From positions 1 to 33,497 of the forward strand of contig CAJAOB010000046.1 of the NCBI GenBank assembly GCA_903941205.1: 33,497 nucleotides of DNA. Reading direction: 5' to 3'. This document shows positions 9,247-16,843 of this stretch, in pieces; positions within the stretch are counted from its first letter, which is position 1; the number at the start of each line of letters is the position of its first letter. This stretch comes from an uncultured Burkholderiales bacterium (GTDB lineage Bacteria > Pseudomonadota > Gammaproteobacteria > Burkholderiales > Burkholderiaceae_C). The notes under the pieces were generated by a model. The model was not told the DNA's origin. It saw only the letters and a list, made by a program, of their open reading frames with translations, and searched no databases. The position numbers were made by a program, and so were the translations under genes.

Positions 9247-11019
9247 TCACGGTTTCAGTGTTGGGCCCATGCCTTGCTTGCGTAGCAATTGTGGGGACAG
9301 GAATGTGATGGCCTGAAAGTGTGTCAAGAAGATCGGGCCTTGCAAATGGCGCAGCAAGTCTGTGTCCTTGAGGCGATCCATGACCGGTCCCTTGACTTCG
9401 GAAAGATGCAGCGCGATACCCGAGTCGCGCAAGCGATGTTCGATGGCTTCCAGACTTTCCAGCGCGCTGGCGTCTATGTCATTGATGGCCGAGCACTGAA
9501 GTACCACATGGCGCAGCGAGGGCCGCTCTGCAACGGCGTCGTTGATGTAGTCTTCCAGCGCGCGCGCATTGGCAAAGTAGAGACTCTCATCAACGCGCAG
9601 GCTCAGGATTTGCGGATCGACCAGCACATCATGGCGCAGTACGTTGCGAAAGTGCTCGGTGCCGGGCACGAGCCCGACGGTGGCAATGTGTGGGCGACTG
9701 GTGCGGTGAAGGAAAAGTGCCAGCGAAACGGCCACGCCCACCACCAGCCCGACCTCCACCCCTTGCGCCAGCGTCGTCAACATGGTTGCGAGCACCGCGA
9801 TGAAGTCGGGGCGGGAATATCCCCAGGTGCGCTTGAGAATGCGCAGGTCCACCAGGGAAAGTACCGCCACTATGATGGTCGCGGCCAGCGTGGCCTGCGG
9901 CAGGAAATGGAGCGCGGGCGTCAGAAAGAGTGAGGCCAGGGTAATGCCCACTGCGGTGTAAACGCCGGCTGCAGGCGTCTGGGCGCCGGCATCGAAGTTC
10001 ACCACCGAACGCGCAAAGCCCCCGGTGACCGGGAAACCACCGGTGAAGGCTGCTGACAGATTGCTCGCGCCCAGCGCGACAAGTTCCTGGTTGGGCTCGA
10101 TCCGCTGGCGCCGCTTGGCGGCCAGTGTCTGCCCGACCGACACCGATTCCACAAAACCGACCACGCTGATCAGCAGCGCGGGCACTGCCAGCGACTGCCA
10201 GAGCGCCAGGTCCCACACCGGCAGGGTCAGGGGCGGCAGACCCTGGGGCACGTTACCCACCACCTTGAGGCCCTGGCCCTTCCAGTCCAGGGCCCAGGCC
10301 AGCACGGTGGTCACGGCAATGGCGGCCACCGGGCCGGCTTTGGCCAGCACATCGGCCAGACGAGCCTTGAGCCCCAGTCGGATCAGCAGCGGCTTGAGCC
10401 CCTTGCGAACCCAGAACAGAAACGCCGTAGCCAGCACGCCCACCACCAGCGTGAGCCCGTGGGTATGCGGCGCTTGAAGAATCAGTGCTTGCGTCAGCTC
10501 GATGAAGTTATGCCCCTCGGCCTTCACTCCCATCAGGGTCTTGAGCTGGCTGGCCGCAATCAGCAGGCCCGAAGCCGAAATGAAGCCGGAGATGACCGGA
10601 TGGCTCAAGAAGTTGGCCAGAAAACCCAGCCGCAGCACGCCCATGAGCAGCAGTATGGCGCCCGACAGAAAAGCCAGCGTGATGGCCACTGCCCAGTAAG
10701 CGGGGGTACCGGCGACCGCATGCTGACCGATGGCCGCCGCCGTCATGAGCGAGACCACCGCCACCGGGCCGACTGCCAACACCCGACTGGTGCCGAACAC
10801 GGCGTAGAGCAGCAGTGGCGCCACGCTGGCGTACAGCCCCACCTCGGGCGGAAGACCAGCCAGCAAGGCGTAGGCAAGGCTTTGCGGGATCAGCATGATG
10901 GTCACGATGAGCGCGGCCACCAAGTCGCTGATCAGCGTCTCACGCCCGTATTGCCGCCCCCAGCCCAGGATGGGCAGCGAAGGCAGCAGGCTGGCAGCTT
11001 TTTTGGCGGCGGCTCGCAT
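9247..11019 (-). CDS. SulP family inorganic anion transporter with C-terminal STAS domain
   Basis: ATG 11019: MRAAAKKAASLLPSLPILGWGRQYGRETLISDLVAALIVTIMLIPQSLAYALLAGLPPEVGLYAS...; STAS-like tail (VVLQCSAINDIDASALESLEAI). Confidence 0.93.
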   Translation of the reverse strand: MRAAAKKAASLLPSLPILGWGRQYGRETLISDLVAALIVTIMLIPQSLAYALLAGLPPEVGLYASVAPLLLYAVFGTSRVLAVGPVAVVSLMTAAAIGQHAVAGTPAYWAVAITLAFLSGAILLLMGVLRLGFLANFLSHPVISGFISASGLLIAASQLKTLMGVKAEGHNFIELTQALILQAPHTHGLTLVVGVLATAFLFWVRKGLKPLLIRLGLKARLADVLAKAGPVAAIAVTTVLAWALDWKGQGLKVVGNVPQGLPPLTLPVWDLALWQSLAVPALLISVVGFVESVSVGQTLAAKRRQRIEPNQELVALGASNLSAAFTGGFPVTGGFARSVVNFDAGAQTPAAGVYTAVGITLASLFLTPALHFLPQATLAATIIVAVLSLVDLRILKRTWGYSRPDFIAVLATMLTTLAQGVEVGLVVGVAVSLALFLHRTSRPHIATVGLVPGTEHFRNVLRHDVLVDPQILSLRVDESLYFANARALEDYINDAVAERPSLRHVVLQCSAINDIDASALESLEAIEHRLRDSGIALHLSEVKGPVMDRLKDTDLLRHLQGPIFLTHFQAITFLSPQLLRKQGMGPTLKP

Positions 11020-11612
11020 CAATTCACCATTTCGGAGCTGACCATCCACTCGCGGCCCTTGAGCATCGCGTCCCAATAGAGCGGCGGCAGGATGCGTTTC
11101 TTGAGGCGCCAGGCGAGCGCCCAGGCACGGGCGCTGTCGATCAGCCACTTGGGAAAGCCGAGCGCCAGCTTGCCGTCGCAGGTGAGCTCAGTCAGCACGA
11201 TCTTGCCGCACTCCACCGTCAGCGGGCAGCAGCCGTAGCCGGCTCGATCCGCCGTCCCGGTGATGCCGGGCAGCGCCAATTTGCCGGCGCTGGACAGGGC
11301 CCACATCGTGGTGGAACGCATGCCGGACCGACAGTAAGCCAGCACCGGCCTGGGCAGTTCCTCCACGGGTTGCCCTAAGACCGTACCCTGCTCGTCGCTG
11401 ACCTTGCCTGCCTCGGCGGGCAGGTAGCGGGCCTGCAGGCCCGGTGCGTGAGCCGCCTGCGCGATTTCCTCAAAGCCGGTCTGGTCGGCACTTTCGCCGT
11501 CTGGCCGGTTGCAGATGATGGACTTGAAACCGGCTTGGGTGACGGGGGCCAGGTCGGCCACCGAAATTTGTGCCGCCACAGACAGCACGGGCGTCAGAAG
11601 CCTGGTTTCCAT
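11019..11612 (-). CDS. TIGR01244/DUF442 (phosphatase/rhodanese-like) domain joined to the C-terminal tail of a sulfide:quinone oxidoreductase-like protein
   Basis: 197 aa. N-term: GFKSIICNRPDGE...PVLAYCRSGMRSTTMWALSSAGKL. C-term AGYGCCPLTVECGKIVLTELTCDGKLALGFP...LPPLYWDAMLKGREW resembles the SQR tail (YxSCPLxxGxGKxVLAEFxYxxKxxPxFP...YWxxMLKG). No GxGxxG FAD core between. Confidence 0.75.
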   Translation of the reverse strand: METRLLTPVLSVAAQISVADLAPVTQAGFKSIICNRPDGESADQTGFEEIAQAAHAPGLQARYLPAEAGKVSDEQGTVLGQPVEELPRPVLAYCRSGMRSTTMWALSSAGKLALPGITGTADRAGYGCCPLTVECGKIVLTELTCDGKLALGFPKWLIDSARAWALAWRLKKRILPPLYWDAMLKGREWMVSSEMVN

Positions 11613-11636
11613 GTCAGATCATCCTTTCAGGGATAG

Positions 11637-12083
11637 TTAAGGTGCAGCCGTCTCAGGTGCGCGGGGCTTGTGGATGAAACGGTCAGCCGCCTCGAACAGC
11701 AGCATGCCGGCAATCATGGCCACCACGAACACAGCGGCCTTGGGCTGCCCAGAAAACATGGACACCAGCCCCGGCCCGGGACAAAAGCCCGCCAGACCCC
11801 AGCCCGCGCCGAAGGCCAGGGCGCCGACCACCAGCCGGCGATCAATCTGCTTGGCCTTGGGCAGGTGCAGGGCGCCGCCCAGAAAGTTGGTCGTCCGCTT
11901 CTTGGCCACCGCGAAGGCGAAAACCCCCACCATGATGGCGCCTCCCATCACCAGAGCCAGCGATGGATCCCAGGTTCCGAACAGGTCCAAAAAGCCCAGC
12001 ACCTTGCCCGGATCAGTCATTCCCGAGAGCAAAAGGCCCATGCCGAAGAGCAGGCCGGCGACAAATTCACTGATTCTTTGCAT
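11637..12083 (-). CDS. YeeE/YedE-type transporter subunit (DUF6691/PmpB-like)
   Basis: 148 aa; GLLFGMGLLLSGMTDPGKVLGFLDLFG.WDPSLALVMGGA; GAGWGLAGFCPGPGLVS. Confidence 0.88.
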   Translation of the reverse strand: MQRISEFVAGLLFGMGLLLSGMTDPGKVLGFLDLFGTWDPSLALVMGGAIMVGVFAFAVAKKRTTNFLGGALHLPKAKQIDRRLVVGALAFGAGWGLAGFCPGPGLVSMFSGQPKAAVFVVAMIAGMLLFEAADRFIHKPRAPETAAP

Positions 12084-12094
12084 GTTGCGACTCC

Positions 12095-12532
12095 TTAAAA
12101 CAGATGACGAACCACAAACACCATGGCAAAACCGGCCCCCATGAAGGTCAGGGTTGCCACCAGCGAGCGCGGCGACAGGCGGGAGAGGCCGCAGACGCCG
12201 TGTCCGCTGGTGCAGCCCGAGCCATAGCGCGTGCCCAGCCCCACCAGAAGGCCGGCTGCGACGATCAGCGCGTAGCTCGCATCAATGCGCGGAGCAGATA
12301 TGACACCTGCTGGTGCCAACCAGGCAAACACAGCGGGTGCTGCGGCCATGCCCAGCAGGAAGAAAATCCGCCAGCCAATGTCGCCCCTGCGAGGTGAAAG
12401 CAGTCCACCCAGAATGCCGCTGATGCCCAGAATGCGGCCGTTGAACAAGATGAAGATGGCCGATGCCAGCCCCAGCACGATGCCGCCAATCAATGATGCC
12501 CACGGCGTGAAATGAGTCCAATCAATTACCAT
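12095..12532 (-). CDS. YeeE/YedE family protein (PmpA-like)
   Basis: 145 aa; [38 protein letters not shown]. Confidence 0.9.
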   Translation of the reverse strand: MVIDWTHFTPWASLIGGIVLGLASAIFILFNGRILGISGILGGLLSPRRGDIGWRIFFLLGMAAAPAVFAWLAPAGVISAPRIDASYALIVAAGLLVGLGTRYGSGCTSGHGVCGLSRLSPRSLVATLTFMGAGFAMVFVVRHLF

Positions 12533-12535
12533 TTT

Positions 12536-12856
12536 TTACCCCTTAAGCTGACCGCAAAATTGACCATAAAGCACCTCCATCACGGCTAGCGCCTGTGGGC
12601 TGGAGATCTGGTAGTAGATGTTCTTGCCCTCGCGGCGGGTGCTCACCAGCGCTTCTTCGCGCAGCACGGTGAGCTGCTGCGAGAGCGTAGGCTGCACGAT
12701 GCCCAGCATTTCTTCCAGCTCTCCGACCCGCCTTTCACCCTGGCTGAGCTGGCAAAGAATCATCAGGCGATCGGCGTTGGCCAATACCTTCATGAGCCTG
12801 CAGGCCTGTCCAGCCGCTGCCTGCATTTCAGACAGCTCCAACATCACTGAATTCAT
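12536..12856 (-). CDS. ArsR-family regulator, BigR/SqrR-like (persulfide-sensing type)
   Basis: ATG at 12856 preceded by AGGAGG. ACRLMKVLANADRLMILCQLSQGERRVGELEEMLGIVQPTLSQQLTVLREEALVSTRREGKNIYYQISSPQALAVMEVLYGQFC; Cys at the two BigR/SqrR-type positions (RLMILC, GQFC). The upstream start at 12946 lies inside the promoter palindrome. Confidence 0.85.
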   Translation of the reverse strand: MNSVMLELSEMQAAAGQACRLMKVLANADRLMILCQLSQGERRVGELEEMLGIVQPTLSQQLTVLREEALVSTRREGKNIYYQISSPQALAVMEVLYGQFCGQLKG

Positions 12857-12930
12857 CGATGCCTCCTGTGTTTGGCTTGAAATTCGCGCTTCTTCCACGC
12901 TTTTTTCATGCTTTTGATTCCATCGTGATT

Positions 12931-12971
12931 TATAGTCTATTGACAAATAAACTATCTGTCAATAGACTATA
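12931..12971. promoter_or_regulatory. Perfect inverted repeat (15-bp arms, 11-bp loop) with overlapping divergent promoters; candidate BigR-type operator
   Basis: TATAGTCTATTGACA-aataaactatc-TGTCAATAGACTATA. TTGACA (12940-12945) + 17 bp + TAGACT (12963-12968) on plus; mirror copy on minus. Confidence 0.8.
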
Positions 12972-12999
12972 AAAATCTTAATCAAAAAAGGAGGCCAGC

Positions 13000-13875
13000 A
13001 TGACCACATCCAGCGCCAAACCTCAGGTGCATGGCATCTTTGACCCTGCCACCTGGACCGTGACCTATGTGGTGCACCAAGGCCCTGGCACGGCCTGCGC
13101 CATCATCGACTCGGTGCTCGATTACGACCCCAAGTCCGGTCGCACCCGCCACACTTCGGCGGCCAAGGTGATTGATTACGTTCGCAGCAACCGCTTGCAG
13201 GTGCAATGGATTCTTGAAACCCACGCCCATGCCGACCATCTGACCGCCGCCTCCTACCTGAAGGCCCAGCTGGGCGGCAAAACCGCGATTGGCAGTCACA
13301 TCACCACCGTGCAGCAGGTATTCAAGGGCATTTTTAACCTCGAGCCCGGCTTTGCGGTGGACGGCTCGCAGTTTGACCACCTGTTTGCTGAAGACGAGGA
13401 AATCAAGGTGGGTGAACTCAGCGGCAAGACCCTCTACGTGCCTGGCCACACCCCGGCCTGCGTGGCCTATCAGTTTGGCGACGCCGTGTTCGTCGGCGAT
13501 ACCCTGTTCATGCCTGACGTGGGCACCGCCCGCTGCGATTTCCCGGGGGGTGACGCCAAGGCCTTGTATGCATCCACGCGCAAGCTCCTGAGCCTGCCTG
13601 CGGATACCCGCCTCTTCATGTGCCACGATTACCCGCCGAACGGCCGTGAGGTGTCCTTCGAGAGCACCGTGGCCGAACAGCGCGCGCGCAATATCCACGT
13701 GCATGACGGCATCACCGAAGCCCAGTTCGTTGAAATGCGCACCCGGCGAGACGCTGGGCTGGAAATGCCGGTGCTGATCCTGCCGGCCGTGCAGATCAAC
13801 ATCCGCGCCGGTGAAATGCCGCCCAAGGAAGCCAACGGCGTGGCTTACGCCAAAATTCCCCTGAATGCGCTCTGA
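13000..13875 (+). CDS. MBL-fold metallohydrolase, Blh/ETHE1-like persulfide dioxygenase candidate
   Basis: 291 aa; ETHAHADHLTAASYL, VPGHTPACVAY, FVGDTLFMPDVGTARCDFPGGDAKALY, MCHDYPP; RBS aaggagg. Confidence 0.88.
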   Translation: MTTSSAKPQVHGIFDPATWTVTYVVHQGPGTACAIIDSVLDYDPKSGRTRHTSAAKVIDYVRSNRLQVQWILETHAHADHLTAASYLKAQLGGKTAIGSHITTVQQVFKGIFNLEPGFAVDGSQFDHLFAEDEEIKVGELSGKTLYVPGHTPACVAYQFGDAVFVGDTLFMPDVGTARCDFPGGDAKALYASTRKLLSLPADTRLFMCHDYPPNGREVSFESTVAEQRARNIHVHDGITEAQFVEMRTRRDAGLEMPVLILPAVQINIRAGEMPPKEANGVAYAKIPLNAL

Positions 13876-14494
13876 GATGGCTGGACTCAGTCACCCTCAG
13901 GCGACTTGGGACAAGCGCTTTTCAACGCCCGACTACGTATTTGGCGAGGAGCCCAACGCATTTTTGGTCGCTCAAACCGCTGCTTCGGGTCAGGGCCGAG
14001 CCCTGGCTTTGGCCGACGGCGAAGGGCGCAACAGCGTGTGGCTGGCCCGACAAGGTTTTACCGTGGACGCGTTTGATTTTTCTGCGCCTGCCGTGGAAAA
14101 AGCCAAGGCCCTCGCTGCAAAACACCGGGTCAAGGTGAACTTCAGTTGCACCGATTGGCAGGCGTTCGACTGGAAGCCCGCCCACTACGATCTGGTGGCG
14201 GGGATCTTTTTTCAGTTCGCCACACCCGATGAGCGGACCGAGCTGTTTGGAAAGATCAAACATGCCTTGAAGCCAGGTGGCACCGTCCTCATTCAGGGTT
14301 ACGGCAAGAACCAGCTCAGCTACAACACCGGTGGACCCGGCAAGTTGGACCACCTCTATGACGAAGACCTGCTGAAACACGCCTTTGACGGCTTTGAGGT
14401 GCAGGTCTGTGAAACCTATGAGACCAGCATCGAGGAAGGCGCAGGCCACAGCGGCATGTCGGCTTTGGTGGGTTTTGTTGCAAAAAAACCGTGA
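13865..14494 (+). CDS. Class I SAM-dependent methyltransferase (TehB-like)
   Basis: 209 aa; WDKRFSTPDYVFGEEPNAFL, ALALADGEGRNSVWLARQGFTVDAFDFS, LKPGGTVLIQGY. Start may be 13877. Confidence 0.85.
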   Translation: MRSEMAGLSHPQATWDKRFSTPDYVFGEEPNAFLVAQTAASGQGRALALADGEGRNSVWLARQGFTVDAFDFSAPAVEKAKALAAKHRVKVNFSCTDWQAFDWKPAHYDLVAGIFFQFATPDERTELFGKIKHALKPGGTVLIQGYGKNQLSYNTGGPGKLDHLYDEDLLKHAFDGFEVQVCETYETSIEEGAGHSGMSALVGFVAKKP

Positions 14495-14732
14495 GTCCGA
14501 TCCAGTTGGTGGGGCCGCCTTGCAGGGCAACCAAGCGGCTGCCGCCTTCCAAGTGGCAAGGCGACATGCACTGCGGAAAAGCGGTTAGCTGACGTGCATG
14601 GCCCCCAGGCCGGCTCAACCCGAACAGGCCTCGGGCTTGAAAAAAAATCAACGCCCCGATGTCACCGGAAGCCGTGGGCGGTGGCGCATCACTGCATCGG
14701 AGTCGATGCGGATGTTGCAGAAGCCGACGCAT

Positions 14733-15719
14733 TCATCTGCTGCTCTCGCGCAAGTCGATGCCCTCATGCCGGGCAATTTTTTCGAGCGCATTTTCGAACA
14801 GCGAACGTGCCGACCCGGAAATTGACTTGAGGTAGGCGTGCAGGTGCGCGTCTTCAGCGCTTTTATTCAGGCATTCCTGGCTGTATTCCTCAAAGCTGGC
14901 GAGTTGCGAGATAAGTTCGGCGACATGCCGGGGGCATTCGCACAGGACCTTGCTTGAAATGCCTGCGACTCGGCTCAGCGTGGCCTCAGAGTATTTGCGG
15001 CTTGCGATCACCACGCCGGCGGTACCGAACTCCCTGGCGCGGTCTTGGTCGACAAACAAGACGGACTGCAACAATTCGGCCAGTTCGCTGTCGGAGATCG
15101 GTTCCCGCCTGACGATCAGGCCGGAGAATTTCATGGCCTGAACCACCGCCTCGGTCGCAAAGTTGTAGATCACGATGGCCAGCGCGATGTTGTGCTGTTG
15201 GACCAGGGCCTGGATGGCTGTGTTCACGCCGGGCTGCAGCGTGTTGACCTTGATCAGCAAGACTTGCGGCTGGCCCGATAAACCGGCCTGGCTCGCGGTC
15301 GCCAAGTCGACCAGCACGTCGGTGACCTTGAGCTGGTTGGGCTTCAAGCCCATGGCGAAGTTCGTCGATTCAATCCGGTTGGCCATGCCAAGCCCCACGA
15401 CGGCCAGCGATACAGCCTGCCCCGGGGTGGCCAGACTCTTGGGCGTCTGGGCCGGCCCGTTGCTCATGCGCCGCAAATGATCCAGATCCAGCCCTGCAAT
15501 GGTTCTGATCGCATGGCCTGCCTGGGACAACTGCTTCAGGAGCAGTGCTTTTGAGATGTCATGCTCCTGGAACAAACGCTGTCTCCCCTCCGTCTTGACC
15601 GGACTGAAGGCTGCGTAGCGGGTTTCCCAGATGCGCAGGGTCGAGATCGGTATGCCGGTGGTCTTGGAGACCGCGCCTATCCGGTGAAGTGGAGGTGTTG
15701 ATAAGGAAGATGGGGGCAC
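14733..15719 (-). CDS. MerR-family transcriptional regulator with long non-HTH C-terminal domain
   Basis: 328 aa; HRIGAVSKTTGIPISTLRIWETRYAAFSPVKTEGRQRLFQEHDISKALLLKQL; no DxHxxG cobalamin motif seen in the C-terminal part. Confidence 0.85.
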   Translation of the reverse strand: MPPSSLSTPPLHRIGAVSKTTGIPISTLRIWETRYAAFSPVKTEGRQRLFQEHDISKALLLKQLSQAGHAIRTIAGLDLDHLRRMSNGPAQTPKSLATPGQAVSLAVVGLGMANRIESTNFAMGLKPNQLKVTDVLVDLATASQAGLSGQPQVLLIKVNTLQPGVNTAIQALVQQHNIALAIVIYNFATEAVVQAMKFSGLIVRREPISDSELAELLQSVLFVDQDRAREFGTAGVVIASRKYSEATLSRVAGISSKVLCECPRHVAELISQLASFEEYSQECLNKSAEDAHLHAYLKSISGSARSLFENALEKIARHEGIDLRESSR

Positions 15720-15834
15720 GGGTATTTTTTGAGCAGGTTTTGAGTAGATATTATGACGAAAAATCTAAGAAAAGAACATTTATTGGAGTTTGAGTAGCTA
15801 AAGGCGGCACAATCTGCGCTTGGACGGTGAAAAA

Positions 15835-16332
15835 ATGATCTCTCAGAAAACCATCAACGCGATCGAGCTTTGCACCCTTCTGGCACGGCAGCAAAACCAT
15901 GGTTGCACCACCACCTCAGAACTCGCGGCAAGGCTAGGTCTGACGTCCTCCTACCTCGAGAAAATCATCAAGCCGCTCAGGCAACACAATCTGGTCAGCG
16001 CAGTCAAGGGGCCGGGCGGCGGTTACCAGGTCCGAGGCGATCTCTCGCTGATCTCCATGTGGGATATCGCCTCGGTGTTCGAGCAAACATTCGCTGTAGC
16101 TGCCAAAGACGCGGACCTGCGCCCGGATGAGCCGGCCGCTTATGAGCTTGGGCTGGAGCAGATCGTCAAGGATGCCTTGTGCAGCTTCACCTTGGCGGAT
16201 TTTGTAGATCTTTCATCCGATCCTGGCAAGTCCTGTGCGCAAGAGATGGGCCGTTTCAAGTTCAAGCCGCTGGCTGCACCATTCATACCGAAAGCGCCCA
16301 ACTCGGTGTTTCAGCTGTCCATGGCGCTTTGA
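15835..16332 (+). CDS. Rrf2-family regulator
   Basis: MISQKTINAIELCTLLARQQNHGCTTTSELAARLGLTSSYLEKIIKPLRQHNLVSAVKGPGGGYQVRGDLSLISMWDIASVFEQ. ATG 15835 preferred over TTG 15820. Confidence 0.85.
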   Translation: MISQKTINAIELCTLLARQQNHGCTTTSELAARLGLTSSYLEKIIKPLRQHNLVSAVKGPGGGYQVRGDLSLISMWDIASVFEQTFAVAAKDADLRPDEPAAYELGLEQIVKDALCSFTLADFVDLSSDPGKSCAQEMGRFKFKPLAAPFIPKAPNSVFQLSMAL

Positions 16333-16354
16333 GCCGCGGCCTGGCGAAAGTTTC

Positions 16355-16642
16355 ATGTCCAGGAAGTTAGCCTTGCTCCCAACCACGCTGACCCCAGGCG
16401 ATATTTCGGCCGCGATCCAGATGGCCTGGGAAGACAGGACTGCCTTCGAGACCATCAGGGAGCGCATCGGCCTGACCGAGCCGCAGCTCATCGGACTGAT
16501 GCGGCGCGAACTCACGCCAAATTCTTTCCGGTTGTGGCGCAGCCGGATGCGGGGGCGCGCGACCAAGCACCGCGCTTTGAGAAGCCCGGACATGAAGTTT
16601 GACGACCGCGCGATCGCCGATCATCGCCGGGCAAATTGTTGA
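16355..16642 (+). CDS. TIGR03643/DUF2805 family protein
   Basis: From ATG 16355: MSRKLALLPTTLTPGDISAAIQMAWEDRTAFETIRERIGLTEPQLIGLMRRELTPNSFRLWRSRMRGRATKH. Confidence 0.82.
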   Translation: MSRKLALLPTTLTPGDISAAIQMAWEDRTAFETIRERIGLTEPQLIGLMRRELTPNSFRLWRSRMRGRATKHRALRSPDMKFDDRAIADHRRANC

Positions 16643-16666
16643 GACCTGACGAATTGGGAGCCTGTC

Positions 16667-16843
16667 ATGAATGACGACCTTAGATGTTGCGGAACCGGTA
16701 CTTGCATCATCAATGCGGAAGGCCTCTGCTGGTGCGGCCAGCAATGGGACGGGGAAAAGATGTGTTTCCCGGAGGCTGCGGGCAGCCTTGCGCCCAAGCC
16801 AGCGCAAGAGGCTGCAAGCCAGGCGCCTGAAGGGGATGCGTGA
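16667..16843 (+). CDS. 58-aa Cys-rich small protein (not in supplied ORF track)
   Basis: Translated by hand: MNDDLRCCGTGTCIINAEGLCWCGQQWDGEKMCFPEAAGSLAPKPAQEAASQAPEGDA*. Stop overlaps the downstream GTG start (GTGA), suggesting translational coupling. Confidence 0.7.
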   Translation: MNDDLRCCGTGTCIINAEGLCWCGQQWDGEKMCFPEAAGSLAPKPAQEAASQAPEGDA

